Source: Peromyscus leucopus (taxonomy: Eukaryota > Chordata > Mammalia > Rodentia > Cricetidae). From it: 64,000 bases of DNA. The translations under genes and the position numbers were made by a program. Below the pieces are notes generated by a model. The model had not been told where the DNA came from. It saw nothing but the letters and a program-made list of their open reading frames with translations, and ran no database searches. Positions 12,280 through 24,066 of this stretch are shown here, one piece after another. The stretch spans positions 50,380,953 through 50,444,952 of the forward strand of contig NC_051068.1 of assembly GCF_004664715.2 (NCBI RefSeq). The letters are read 5' to 3'. Position 1 is the first letter of the stretch. Each line of letters starts with the position of its first letter.

Positions 12280-12809
12280 AATTATGACCTCTCCAGTCCC
12301 TGGGAACCCATAGGACACTCCTACCAGGAAGGTAGGTAGGCTAACTGCAGATTTTCACATTTTCCTCCATTCCAAGAACAATCCCCCAATCTCATTCCTA
12401 GCTCTGCAGAAGAAAACCTATAGCACTCCACCTACCTCATCTCTAGTGAATTCAACAATACTTGCCTCCTACCTGCCTCTGCCTACTAGCTAATTTGTCC
12501 AACTCCCCTGACTCCAGTGGACATTCCCTAGGAACACACATGCCACTCTGACCAGGGAAACAAGTAGGCTAATCGTTGGTCTTCAACTCTCCCTCCCTTG
12601 CTATAAGCCCAAACCCCAAGTCTTACCACCAGCTCTTTTGCAAAACTTATGCTGTGGCCCCTCCCCACTCTATTTTTCTATATTTAGAGGACTAGCTATG
12701 CAGATCTCATTGAACACCCTGTTTTCCTCCCTTTTGTGAATGCCCCCAGCTCTTTCCCTTTCCTGAGTCTCAGGTCCCAATACCTAGAAACAAATTTTGT
12801 ATGGAACCC
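12280..12809 (+). mobile_element. L1-A 5' UTR with two tandem monomer-like units
   Basis: Start of a long L1 that continues, with interruptions, to about 32620. Two related units are visible, about 12290-12510 and 12513-12700. Each has 'ctccagt', a 'gaccaggga'-like block, 'taggctaa', and a C-rich stretch ending near 'ctctgcagaag' or 'ctcttttgcaaaac'. Rodent L1 promoters are often built of tandem monomers, and this is inferred to be such a promoter. It is cut by an LTR at 12810. Confidence 0.6.
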
Positions 12810-13168
12810 TGCCGGGGATGTCTTTCTGTATGCTGTGACTCTGTTGCTCTGATTGATTGATAAATAAAATGATGATTGGCCAGTAGCCAGGCAGGAAGTA
12901 TAGTATAGGCAGGATAAGGAGAGAGGAGAATTCTCGGAAGTGGAAGGCTGAGTCAGGAGACAATGCCAGCTGCTACCACCATGAGAAATAAGATGTAAAG
13001 TACTGGTAAGCCACGAGCCACACAGCAAGGTATAGATTTAAGATATAAGAACTAGATAGCCAGAAGCCTGCCACAGCCGTACAGTTTATAAGTAATATGG
13101 GTCTCTGTGTGTTTACTTGGGTGTGAGTGGCTGCGGGCCTGGCAGGACTGGAGAAAACTTCAGCTACA
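12810..13168 (+). repeat. Solo LTR (ERVK type), plus strand
   Basis: Begins TGCCGGGGATG and ends CAGCTACA (TG...CA). It is flanked by GAACCC (12804-12809) and GAAGCC (13169-13174), a 6-bp target duplication with one mismatch. It shares 'gtactggtaagccacgagcc' and 'atacagtttgtaag'-like blocks with the LTR at 57608-58183. Length is about 359 bp. It interrupts L1-A between its 5' UTR and ORF1. Confidence 0.8.
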
Positions 13169-13174
13169 GAAGCC

Positions 13175-13930
13175 CCGGTGCCCACACCTGTAAGGACCAC
13201 AGAAGGTTTAACTACAGACAACACAGAGCTACTATTCTCCACAGAACCAGAGAGGAAACAGACAGCAAGAAACAAAATTCCTACCCAACAAAGACAAATA
13301 GAATCACCATCTTCACAACCACAAAACAGTCAAGACAAGAAGTCCCCCTTAGAGCCTAGCTGGGCACTCCCAGTGCAAACATCTAGGAAATTTGGACACA
13401 GTGAAAAGATAAAAATTAAGGATAACATGGATAGAGGAAGGAGAAGAAACAAAAGTCAAAGGCACAGAAAATACTTTCAACAAAATCTTAGAAGAAATTT
13501 CCCTAACCTAAAGAAGGAGATTCCTTTCAAATTACAAGAATCATGTAAAACACCAAACAGAGTGGACCAGAAATAAAAATCACTTAGTATATATTAATTA
13601 AAATACAAAGTATCCATAACAAAGTATGAATAATAAAAGCTGCAAGGGGAAAAGACCAAGTAGCATATAAAGACAGACCTATTAGAACAACAGCTGACTT
13701 CTCAATGGAGACTCTAAAAGCAAGAAGGTCCTGAACATGCATGCTGCAATCTCAAAGAGACCAAAGATACTATCCCAGAATACTATACCCAGCAAAACTT
13801 TCAATCATTTGGATGGAGATTATAAGACATTCCATATTAAAACCAAATTTAAGCATTATCTACAAATCGGGCCCTACAGAAAGTGCTAGAAGGAAAACTC
13901 CATCTAAAAGAGGTTAACAACATTCAAGAA
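13175..13930 (+). pseudogene. L1-A ORF1 remnant
   Basis: ORF1 of L1 encodes the RNA-binding trimeric coat protein of the L1 particle. After the LTR, a plus-strand frame up to 13576 gives the middle ORF1 part with 'RKYFQQNLRRNFPNLKKEI' and 'LQESCKTPNRVDQK'. In other frames up to about 13930 the C-terminal domain is recognisable at the DNA level ('gcagacctattagaacaac'-like RNA-binding part, 'actatacccagcaaaacttt', 'ggccctacagaaagtgctag'). Stops and frameshifts make it non-functional. Position fits: after the 5' UTR and before a (CA)n spacer and ORF2. Confidence 0.8.
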
Positions 13931-13977
13931 AACACAGGTAATAAATAATCTCAGTCAAGCCATGTCAAAAGAAGGAA

Positions 13978-13979
<2 letters not shown>

Positions 13980-14027
<48 letters not shown>
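13980..14027 (+). repeat. (CA)n microsatellite in the L1-A inter-ORF spacer
   Basis: About 24 CA units directly between the ORF1 and ORF2 parts of L1-A. Two other L1 copies here have (CA)n at the same place (48477-48519 and 49729-49767). Confidence 0.95.
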
Positions 14028-14029
<2 letters not shown>

Positions 14030-14030
<1 letters not shown>

Positions 14031-14345
14031 CATTACTGCCAGCAAATAACAGGAGTCAATCATTGACCATTGGTATCTCTTAACATCAGTTGTCTCAATT
14101 CCCCAGTAAAAAGAAATAATTATAGAATTGATTAAAAAATAGGATACATCATTCTGATGTATCCAAAAAAAAATGCACCTTAACATCAAGGATAGATATC
14201 AACTCAGAGTAGAGGATTGAAAAAGCAAGCAAATGGAGAAAAAGCTGCCACAGCCACTTTAATATTTGACAAAATAGATTTCAAACCCAAAATAAACAGG
14301 AGAGATGGTGACGAACATTATATACACATCAAAGAAAAAAACAAA
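14030..14345 (+). pseudogene. L1-A ORF2 endonuclease remnant, first part
   Basis: Start of ORF2, the APE-type endonuclease domain. Decayed phrases corresponding to the EN domain are visible, including 'tctcttaacatcagttgtct' and 'gacaaaatagatttcaaac'. It is broken by stops and then by the insertion at 14352. Confidence 0.75.
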
Positions 14346-14351
14346 AAACAC

Positions 14352-15272
14352 TGTCAGAACATGACTCAGGAATGGAGTTGAGTCAGGAGACTTCTGTGTG
14401 CCTGTGAGACTATGCTAAGAAAACAAGATGACACTCTTTGAGATCTTGTTAAAATCCACAGATTTAAGGAGAAATCTCACCAATCCAAACCATGGCCAAA
14501 TTAAATTAAATTAAAGCAAGTTTTTATATCCATGTAAAAGGGGAGTCTCTCTCCAAGGTGAGGTTTAAGAGGTCAGCATTGAAGATTTGGAAGATAGACT
14601 TTTTAATAGTTCAGAAGTAGGGGTTTTCCAAATGGGAAATTTATTTGAATTACAAAAACAGATCATTAGCAATAGAAGATGGAAATAACATCCTGGAACA
14701 AAGACATGATAATAAGGTGGTCATTGTGGTCATAGTAACCTTCTGAAATGAAAACATGGTTACCTTTTTCTGGAAGAGGCTGTGCATAACCATTTGTAGT
14801 TAAAATTATATGTGGTGCATAGCCTGATCCTTGAGAAACAGACATAAACAAGAATGAGCCTAGTTTGTACTATAAAATGGCTTTCAAGCCTAAGATGGAG
14901 GCAGCCTGATTTATCAACCTGAGGTTTTTCAAAACAAGCAATTATTCTTGGAATGTGTTTTTGTGCTCCTCCCAGGTGTAATAGATAGCTGTAAGTTGAT
15001 TCAGATTACCCATTATTGCTTGCTGTTGTTATTCAATTAAAAGTTTAAACTCTGCTTTATGTGCCTCTAAGGAAAAACATGTTTTTGGCAAGCATAGCTT
15101 GTCCTTCTGATTGCAAATAGCTCCAAATCATGAGAAATTCACTCATATGACCTTTCTAAACACTCAGACTATAAATTGCCTGAAGCTCTGAATAAGGTTG
15201 ACTTTTGCATAAAAATTTAGTCTGCCCCAACATCAGCTCCATTCTTCCTAGTTCCACCAAATCTAGAGCAGT
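14352..15272. repeat. LTR-like insertion (~920 bp) in L1-A ORF2
   Basis: L1 sequence stops at about 14351 and resumes at 15273, as judged against the undisturbed L1 copy at 50260-50330. Flanks AAACAC (14346-14351) and AAACAA (15273-15278) look like a 6-bp duplication with one mismatch. The insert starts TGTCAGAAC. The family is not recognised, and no coding frame in it looks real. Confidence 0.5.
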
Positions 15273-15921
15273 AAACAATCTACTAACAGGACCTTTAAAT
15301 TATTAACATCTATACCCCAAATACAAGGGCAAGCAACTTGGTAAAATAAACATTACTATAGCTTTAATAACATATTGACCTTCATACACTGAGAGTGGGA
15401 GACTTCACTACCCCACTCTTTACAATAGACATATCATCTAGATAAAAACTACACATAGAAATGCTGAGGATAAATGATGTTATAAATTGAAGGACCTAAC
15501 AAATATTACAGAAAATATTATCCAACAAATAAGAATATACATTTTCAGAACCTCATGAAATATTCTCAAAAATTGACTGCATAATTAAACATAAAGCAAG
15601 TCTTAACAGATACAAGAAAATCTATATAACAACATGCATCTTCTCATACTAATTGCAAATTAAAGCTGGATATCAATAAAACAGAAACAACAAAAATCTC
15701 ACAAATTCAAAGAAAGTGAACAACACTCTACTTAATAAAAATGGGTCAAGACAGAAATTGATAAACAAATTAAGGACTTTGGAAAGTTGAATAAAAATGA
15801 ACACATAACATACTCAAAGATATGGGACACAATAAAGGCTGTTCTAAGACACAAGTTCATAGCAATGAGCCTACATAAAAAATTGAAAAGGTCTCATACT
15901 AGTAACTTAACATCATGCCAG
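15273..15921 (+). pseudogene. L1-A ORF2 remnant, endonuclease to pre-RT part
   Basis: Resumes at 'tctactaacaggacc' and runs through the EN domain end and linker ('acattactatagctttaat', 'ttcatagcaatgagcctaca'), matching the order seen in the L1 at 50270-50890. It stops at the ERV insertion site. Many stops. Confidence 0.8.
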
Positions 15922-16380
15922 TGTAGAAAAATTTCTAAATGGTTTTATTAAATAAAAAACATGGAGCCAAATATAGGGGTGAAAGCTTTAGAAATCAGGG
16001 AAATAGTAAAAGGCACAGGCCAACCTTACCTCACCAACTCTGCAGCTTCCAAATGCAAGCCACTTTCTGTCTAAACATGCCTTTATATGTTTTGCTTTTC
16101 TGCCCTCTCATTGGCTCTTAGCCCAACTACCTTAGTTTCTCCTTGTCACTGTCTGTCTGTACAGACCTCCATGTCTCTATGGTTGGTACTGGAATTAAAG
16201 GCATGTGTCACTACACTTGGCTCTGTTCCCTAGTATGGCCTTGGACAAATAGAGACCCTGCCTGCTAAGTGATTGGATTAAGGGCATGTGCTGCCTGACT
16301 TTGCTTACGTAAAATGGTTGGCCCATTCCCCCTGATCTCCAGGCAAGCTTTATTTATCAAAGCACAAATAAAATATCACC
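15922..16380 (-). repeat. ERV-A 3' LTR (minus strand)
   Basis: Pairs over its length with 24407-24853. In element orientation it ends ...CTACA (plus-strand TGTAG at 15922). The other end (plus 16380, 'aaatatcacc') lacks the terminal bases of the 5' LTR and adjoins a purine-rich tract (plus 16381-16390). It contains 'ctctcattggctcttagccc' (CCAAT-type box in the complement), and B1-like pieces. Length 459 bp. By eye the two LTRs differ at more than one site in ten, so the insertion is old. Confidence 0.9.
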
Positions 16381-17637
16381 TTTTTTGTCTAATAAAAATT
16401 AAAAAAATGTATATACCTAATATAAGAAAAACTATATACAATAAGTACAATAACTATATACAATATATATAAGCAATAAATACATTAACAATGTCTAGTC
16501 CATATGCATTTGACAAATTCAGAGATAATATTCCATTATCTATTCTATTTTATTTTGGTGAGTCCAAAATGTTCCTATCTTATTATGTCTTTCAAACTTA
16601 TACACTGAACACCTCTTATTGAATTTCTTTTCTGCATTTCTTTTGTTTTTTTTCAAGACAGGGTTTCTCTGTGTAGTTTTGATGCCTGTCCTGTATTTCT
16701 CTCTGTAGACCAGGCTGGCCTCAAACTCATAGAGATCTTCTGTCTCTGCCTCCCAAGTGCTGGAATTAAAGGCATGTGCCACTATGGCCTGGCCTGAATT
16801 TCTTAACAAGGAAAACTGTAACTATATTTATTCTTCAACTCCATCAGAGACCCAAGAAGGAAATAATATTACCTAGTAGAACAGAAATGACTCCCCCCCA
16901 AAAAAAATGTGAGTAGACAGAAACAGCCAGCTGCCTGGACAGTCACCTAAGGTTTCTCTGCATCTTGGGGCATCATCTTCGGCCTACAGGTTAGTGTATC
17001 TGGCAGACTCATTTGTGAAGTAGGTTGTACACAAGGCCTACGGCCCAATCTCACATTCGGTGTAAGTATTCCATGTACCAGATAAATTTGGATTCCACCA
17101 GTGTCCTGTCATGATTCAGGATTTTAAATTCTGGAACTTGCTGTTGTTTTAAAATTCAGCTGCCCATTCTTCTCAGCTTGTGGGTGTCTTCATTTCCTTT
17201 ATTAAATGCCAGACTAATATTGAGAGGTTAGACTCTGTCAACCTACTTACTCTTTCAAGAATAACTGTTTCAGCTGCTGTTCCACTGCAAAACAGAAGCC
17301 ATTAGTCCACTGCCTGTTCAGCTGCCTTTGAAGAAAGGGGCACTGTATCTTTTCAGGATTGCAAAGCCATTTCAGTGATGGTGCCATATTATCCTGGCCT
17401 CAGAGGACAACTATTGCCAAAGCTTCAACCACACTTGTCTTGGCAAGGATCAGTAGTCATTTGTTGTGTGTCCTATTTGTCCATTTTGGATAGCATACTG
17501 TCAGCAGTCAATGTGAGGACACTTTGTTGCCCAGTGGCTAAGTTACCACAATGAAAGTTAACTCCATATGTATTTTCTTCAATGCCCAATCTCTGAAGAA
17601 GATTGGTGTTACCAGGAGCAGATGTGTCTCATAGTCA

Positions 17638-17669
<32 letters not shown>

Positions 17670-19823
17670 AAAAAAATCTATGTAACTAAAACATTTTAAA
17701 TACCATATTCTGTAGATCTCTGATGGGTTTAAAGATAAGCTGTCTATCTAAAATATATCTCTGCTTGACCTATAAGACATACCTAAGTACAAGTTCAATT
17801 GTAATATCTAACAAGTAACTTTTATTTCCTTATATCCTAATAGCTGGTAATAATAACTTTCAAGGATTAGCAAATTGCATTGCATTGTTAAATGAACTAT
17901 ATAGGTACAATATCCTAAACAATATTAGAAATATATGTACAGTATTTTCTAATAATATCAATCTCAATATATATAATTTGTATAAAATATATAAAAATCC
18001 AATTCAATGTAAAGTATTGAAAACTAGTAGTTGTTTTTTAAAAGTAGATCCAATAATCTACCTTTATATCTATATCATATTTATATCCTCTCTTTTTTCT
18101 TTTCAGAGTAGATTCAATTATCTACCCTTTATTCTATCATTTCTCTATATCTTTTTTTAAGAGTAGATTCAATAATCTACCTCTTTTCTATAGCCTCTTT
18201 TTACTTTTCTTTTCTTTTTTTTCAAACAAGAACCTTAAATCTAATGTGGTTTGTTTACCCTCTTTCCTGACCATTAACAATAACAACTTATAACTAACCC
18301 TCCTAAACAATGACAATTAGCTCAAATCCAAAATTCATAGAAAGACCAAAAACCACCTGCCTCACCTCTTGGGTGTCCTGTTATCAAAATTACTTCCTGC
18401 TGTTTGTGGGTGAAGGCATCTTTAGGGGATCCTGAAAAGAAAAAAAAATGGGTTAGCTATCAAGCTCCTGAATGGTAGCTGCATTTGTTGTCCAGACTCT
18501 GCATAATGCAAAAGTGCAGGGCTTATCTCAAGTCTTTGCTCAAATAGTCTGTTAGGCTGGATCATCTCAGATAGCCATCTCAAAATTGTCCTGAACAGTT
18601 TGTAGTCCACAGCTTATCTTTTGGTGATATTTGTCAGTTTAGTGAGATTATTATTGTTCATGTGTAATCATTGTTTTGGGGCCCCATCATCTTTATGGAG
18701 ACTTCAAATTCACTGTTAGGCCCGGTCATGATTCCCTACAAAAAAACTAAAATTACTTCCTGGTGTTTGTGGGTGAAGGCATCTTTAGAGACTCCAACAC
18801 AAAACATGTATAGGCAGCTAAATGAAGCCTTTTTTCTATAATTAGTACTCTATATGACCATTAATATCATGACAAAAGTTTAATATATGTATATATATAT
18901 GTCTTATAAATTTTGATATAAAATTCATACTGTAAGAAAAGTATAAAGAATCAAAATAGAACCAAAGAATTGTGAGATTAGTGGCAATAGTCCCTTAATT
19001 TTTTGGTTTTCTTCTGTCTAATATCAGATGGTTCTTTCTTCTGACATGCTACTGAGATTTTGCATTTTCCTTTTAACAACATGATTGGGCTTAGAGAAGG
19101 AGAGAGCCATTCTCCAACTCCAAAGCCAGCTTTAATTTTTAATTGAACTGGGACTGCATAAAGACTATTTGTGTTAAGTGTCTGTAGAGAAGAGCAGAAA
19201 CAAACATTTAGAAAGACTTGTGAAATTTTGTAGGTGATACAGGAATAGGCCAATTTACTCCTTTCCTTGTTACATTTTTTTTTTCTGGATGATTTGTCCT
19301 TTTTCTTCAGATGTCTCATTTGTACAGTGCTCTTCAGTTACCCTTCATTCTCCTGAAAGACAAAAGGAAAACCCTTACCCACGCCTAACTTTGGGGACAT
19401 TCTGTTTTGGCAAGTTATATATGATTAAATGAAAAGCATTTGTTAGTGGTGTAAATTAGTTTGAATTGGATGGTCATGCTATTTGAAGAACTATCATCTC
19501 TTCTAACTAAGAGGTCTCTCTTGTTCAAATTGAACCTTTATCAATTTTGATGGTATCCACAGCTTATCTTCTCCTGTAGAAACAAAAACAAAATCTCCTC
19601 CCCCAAATAAAATATATCCTGGTTTCCATTCTGAGGTCAGCACATCTTTAAAGTATACAGGCTAATTTAATTCTGTAATTTTTTTCTATTATCCAATGTC
19701 TCTCTGCAGCTGTTGTTCCTTTCTCATTAGCATTGAGAAAATTCAAAGTCAATAGAGCAATATGCAATCTATTTCTGGTTTTTTTTGTTACCCCTTCCTT
19801 TTACTTATCATATCCTTTAGAGT
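16381..19823 (-). other. ERV-A post-pol region (no env recognised)
   Basis: About 3.4 kb between integrase and the 3' LTR. No env surface or transmembrane domain is recognised. Much of it is shared with ERV-B (51529-53616) and ERV-C (54223-54892), so it is a family feature, not random filler. It contains an A26 run at about 17641-17666 and repeated 'gtagattcaat(t/a)atcta' modules (18044-18180). A minus-strand frame at 18978-19319 (113 codons) starts with a Lys/Arg/Ser-rich stretch. It has a weak counterpart in ERV-B at 52652-52882, so it could be a remnant of a post-pol ORF. Confidence 0.65.
16630..16794 (-). repeat. B1 SINE inside ERV-A, near the 3' LTR
   Basis: Reverse complement of a B1 ending 'actatggcctggcc'. 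Flanked by a direct repeat TGAATTTCTT (16620-16629 and 16795-16804), the expected L1-type target duplication. It inserted after ERV-A and lies in the same sense as the provirus. Confidence 0.9.
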
Positions 19824-20372
19824 TCAATTTGATCTTTCTAGGACTGCTTGGTCTGCAGGATTATGTAGTATACCTGTAATATGCTTTATATTGTAATAAG
19901 CAAAAAACGGTTTCATCTTACCAAATGCATATGCTGGAGCACTGTCAATTTTAATTTGTGCAGGTATATCAATGATGGCCATAACTTCCAGCAAGTGCAT
20001 GATTACAGAATCAGATTTTTCAGAACTCAAAGCAGTTGCCTATTGAAATCCTGAATAAGTATCAATAGTATTGTGTACATATTTCAATTTTCCAAATTCT
20101 GAAAAGTGAAACACATTCATCTACCAGATTTCATTCCTCTGAGAAACCTTTGGGTTACATCCTGCTTGTAGTGGAATCTAATTGTAAAAAGAACAAATAG
20201 GACATTTCCTTATAATTTCCTTGGCTTGTTGCAAGATTATGGAAAAATCCTTTTTTAAACCTTTACTATTGACATGATGTTTTTTATGAAGTTCTGAGGC
20301 CTCAAGCACATTTCCTATCAATAGTTTATTGATCTCATTATTACCTTGTGCTAGAGGACCTGGCAGACCCAT
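19824..20372 (-). pseudogene. pol: ERV-A pol: integrase remnant
   Basis: Integrase inserts proviral DNA into the host genome. The frame 20178-20372 carries the N-terminal zinc-binding HHCC pattern: H29, H33, C57, C60 of that frame, all kept. The frame 19824-20030 carries the catalytic-core end: an Asp at residue 29 ('KIDSAPAY') and a Glu at residue 65 ('AVLERS'), spaced exactly D-x35-E. The first catalytic Asp would fall in the decayed stretch between the two frames (about 20031-20177). Frames are separated by stops, and the C-terminal domain is not recognised. Non-functional. Confidence 0.85.
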
Positions 20373-20399
20373 ATGGGATCAGATGTGAGTTATATAAAG

Positions 20400-21300
20400 G
20401 ATGCTTCCTCTTCCTGATTATGTCTTGTAACTGAATAAATAATAAAGTTATTTCTGACTCATCACAGATAAATTTTGCAGTCTCAATATGTTAGACAACC
20501 CTTTCAGCATACTGAAAGTCAGTAACTATGTTGATAGGTTCAGAAAAAATCCATTAATACCAACAGAATAGCATACAATTCCAATTTTTGAACCAAATTA
20601 TAAGAACTTTGAACCACTTTACTTAAATTTTCTGACTTGTAACCTGCCTTAACTTGTTTGCTTACATCTGTATAAAATGTACAGGCTACAAATATGGGTG
20701 ATTCCAGAGCAATTCACAGCAGAATCCAATTAGCTCTCTTGATAAGTTGAATTCTATCACTTTTGTGATATTTGCTATTAATCTCTCCCCAAAAAAATTA
20801 CTGCAAGCTCTTTGCCAAGGTTCACTTTCTGCCCATAATTTTTCAATTTCATCCTTAGATCAAGGTAGTACAATTTCTACTGGGGATATACTTCTAATTG
20901 ACCAAGCCTCTATTTTCCTTTTAAAATCAAGTCAGAGATCTTTTCCACATAAGTTTTTAATTTTTTACCCTGTTTATTTGGTAGAAATACCCATTCCAAT
21001 ACAATATCTGACCTCTTCATTAAAATTTCTGTAGGAGAATGCCTAGAGGGTAAAATAACAAAAATGCAATAAAGCTGGATCCACATGATCAACATGTACT
21101 TCCTGTACTTTCTTTTCTACCAAGGCCAATTCTTTCTCAGCTTCAGCTGATAATTCTCTTTCACTATTTAAGTCCTTGTCACCTTCTAAGGTTTTGAATG
21201 AATTAATCAGTTCATTATTTTTTTACCCCAACAACAGTTCATAAATGGGAAATGTCTCCAAATAATCTTTGAAAGTTATTAAGAGCCCATAATTGATCTG
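20400..21300 (-). pseudogene. pol: ERV-A pol: RT connection/RNase H region
   Basis: Lies between RT and integrase, the position of the connection/RNase H region in class II pol. The frame 20910-21095 contains 'LPSRHSPTEILMKRSDIVLE', followed by a Lys-rich helix-like stretch, consistent with this segment. No full set of RNase H acidic residues can be followed across the stops. Confidence 0.65.
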
Positions 21301-21990
21301 TCCTAATTTGCACCTTTTTGTGCCTATTTTTTGTAGATCTATTTTATATCCTAAATAATTAATAGAATCTCCTCTTTGTATCTTTTCAGGAGCAATTTGT
21401 AATCCTCAACAACACAAAATTTTCTTTATTTTTTCAAACATTCTTTCCAAGTTATCTTCATTTGAATCAGCTAGTAAAATATCATCCATGTAATGATAGA
21501 TTATAGATTTAGTAGATAGTTTATGTATTACTTCCAATGACTTTTGTACAAACTATTGGCACATGGTTGGGTTATTCAACATTCCCTGTGGGAGAGCCCT
21601 GCATTGATATCTCTTAAGTGGCTGAGAATTATTATAAGTAGGCACCATGAATGCAAATCTTTCTCTGTACTTTTCTTATAAGGGTATTGAAAAGAAACAG
21701 ACTTTTATATTGTTAACTGTAAGAGGCTATTCTTTAGGTAACAGAGTAGGCAAAGGAATTCCAGATTGTAAGGAGCCCATTGGCTGAATTACTTTGTAAA
21801 TTGCTCCTAGGACTATTACCATTCTCCATTTACAAGATTTATTTTTAATAACAAATACAGGAGAATTCCAAGGGCTGGTTGATTCTTTGACATGCTGTAC
21901 ATTTAACTGCTCTTCTACCAACTCTTCTAAAGCCTGAACTTTCACTGTTGGTAAAGGCCACTGCTGAACCCATACAGGTTTCTCTGTTAA
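21300..21990 (-). pseudogene. pol: ERV-A pol: reverse transcriptase remnant
   Basis: Reverse transcriptase copies proviral RNA to DNA. The frame 21727-21945 gives the N-terminal fingers: '[19 protein letters not shown]' and then 'IQPMG' and '[11 protein letters not shown]', typical of class II ERV pol. The catalytic YMDD box is still readable at 21481-21492 (minus-strand codons TAC ATG GAT GAT). Stops and frameshifts lie between the two parts, so no full RT can be made. Confidence 0.88.
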
Positions 21991-22571
21991 CTATTTTAAA
22001 GGTAGAGTTGTTGTTGTCTTTGAAAGATCAACAATTGCTGTGCCTTGTTCTTGTATAATCTGGATTGCCAGTGACCATTCTTTATAATAATAATACCTTC
22101 TAATATTTTTCTCAGAAATGTGTTAGTTCATGATTTGTTTCTGACGTTAGAGGAATGTTAATCCAAGTATTCAATTGTTGGAATAGAACAAGGTCCCATA
22201 AGTTCATAGCTATATTAGCCACATGTGGCTTTAATTTGCATCTCTGTCTTTCTGGACCTATACATTTGAACTATGTTGCACTCTGTTTCACTTGAAATAA
22301 TGTTCCAGTCCCTAACAGCTGAACATTTACCTCCTGAAGAGACCTATTTGGATGCCAAATTCTGGTACAATAATTGTAATAATCACACTTGTGCCTAATA
22401 AACCTTCCAAGAGAATGTCATTTATTTTTATTTTTAATTTTGGTCTTTGTTCATTTACAGAAGTTTGTCAAAATATTTGCTTTATGGTTTCTTCTGAATT
22501 TTCTATTCTCTCTGATATAGCTGTTCTTTCACCCTGAGCAGCCTGATTCATTCCAATAGCCATTTGGTTAT

Positions 22572-23027
22572 TTAATTGCTCTGAATAGGGGTTTCTTCTA
22601 TGAGGGCAGGAAAGATCTGAACTGGATTTGATATGAAGGTCTTCATAAGGCCCCTATGGGAGTTTCCCAAGGGTAGAGGCAAAGGATTACCTTGTCTGTC
22701 CCTTGTTGATCTACATTTGTTGGTCCAATGTTTATCCTTACCACACCTTCTGCTTAATCCAGAAAAGAGGGGCATTCTCTTGTCATTGTTCCTTGAATAA
22801 ACATTCTTCCTAGAAATACCCTGTTTATATTCCCTTTTCAAATGACCTTTTTTACCACAACCAAAACATCTGACATTATTTTTCCCCAAAGTTTTTGAAA
22901 TCACCTCTCCTATCCTCATATCATCATGGTCATGAGACTCAATATTGACTGTGTCCCTGATCCAATCCTCCAAAGGTGCTGATCTTGTCTTTAATGGCCT
23001 GATTATTCTTTTGCATGCTGCATTCAC
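22572..23027 (-). pseudogene. gag: ERV-A gag: capsid end and nucleocapsid
   Basis: Gag forms the virus particle, and the nucleocapsid binds genomic RNA through CCHC zinc knuckles. In this 151-residue frame the first knuckle keeps C54, C57 and H62, but the last ligand is Y67. The second keeps C95, H100 and C105, but its first ligand position is S92. Each knuckle has therefore lost one zinc ligand. The region before residue 54 looks like a capsid C-terminus. It lies upstream of the RT part, as expected. Confidence 0.88.
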
Positions 23028-24066
23028 ATTCTTAAATCCAAAGATTCAATTATTGTCTGTCTAGCTTCTGAACGTGGTCTCATTCTATTTACTACTGAAG
23101 ACAGTCTTTGTAATAAATCCATGAGGAGTTCTCTGGGGCCCTGTATAACCTTTGTAAATGATTAAATTTTCTTTCCTGCTTCCTCAATTCTCTCTTATGC
23201 ATACATGGCTTCCTTGTGGCATAGAATTAAGGTTTGGTTATTATATAAACATTATCTTTGTTTATCAGTGTATTCACCTTCTCCAAGAAGATGATCCTGG
23301 GAAATTTCCACACTTCTAGTCCTACATTGCTGCTCTATTGTTTTAGCCTCCTCTTTGAACCATGTTCGCCATTGTAATTGTGCCCCAGCGTCTAGGACAG
23401 CTGTAACTAATTCTTTCCACTCCTGATGGATAATTCTATTACAACTTGACTAGGAGTTTAACATCTGCTTTACAAATGGAGAATGCATACCATATGAAAC
23501 TATAGCTTCTTTAAATCTCCTTAAATCTAACATTTCCACCAAAGTCCAACTACCTTGTACATGCCATTGAGCAGGTAGTTACTGTATGGCTACTGGATAG
23601 ATTAAGTTTGGTTATTTGAAAACAGGCTATCTCTCTGAAACTATATAATTCAATCCTGAAATAATATCACCTTTAAATTCTTCTGTTTGGCTCTGAATTT
23701 CCCCATAATTCATTTTAACAGAGTTTTCTAAAGTCCATCCTGAGTTAAGTTCATCTTTAAATTCTCCTGTCTGGGTCTAAATTTCTCTATGATTCATTTT
23801 CACAAGTTTTTTCTAAAGCTTTTATTTTGGCACTTAAATTGACCAACCTTTTAAATACTAAAATAAGGATCGTTAAACAAATAATATTCATAATTGATGT
23901 TTCAAACATCCTATCAACATTAATTACCCTCTCATTTAATTGTTCCATTTTCAGACTGTGTTTCAGACTGTGTAATGTGTTATCAAACAGAGACCAAATT
24001 CCTTCCCTTGTAAAAATGTTTCCCTTTTTAATGTGGGGAAAAAATCTCTTTACTAATTTTATCCTT
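23028..24066 (-). pseudogene. gag: ERV-A gag: matrix/capsid region, decayed
   Basis: Between the leader and the nucleocapsid frame, the place of matrix and capsid. No long open frame is left on the minus strand. A short internal duplication is visible: 'aaagtccatcctgagttaag' and neighbouring 'ttcatctttaaattct' have a diverged second copy about 75 bp on. Assignment rests on position. Confidence 0.6.

Noticed and set aside
13127..13576. 149-codon plus-strand ORF
   Set aside because: Its start lies in an LTR and its remainder is L1 ORF1, so it is a chance fusion of repeat sequence, annotated as L1.
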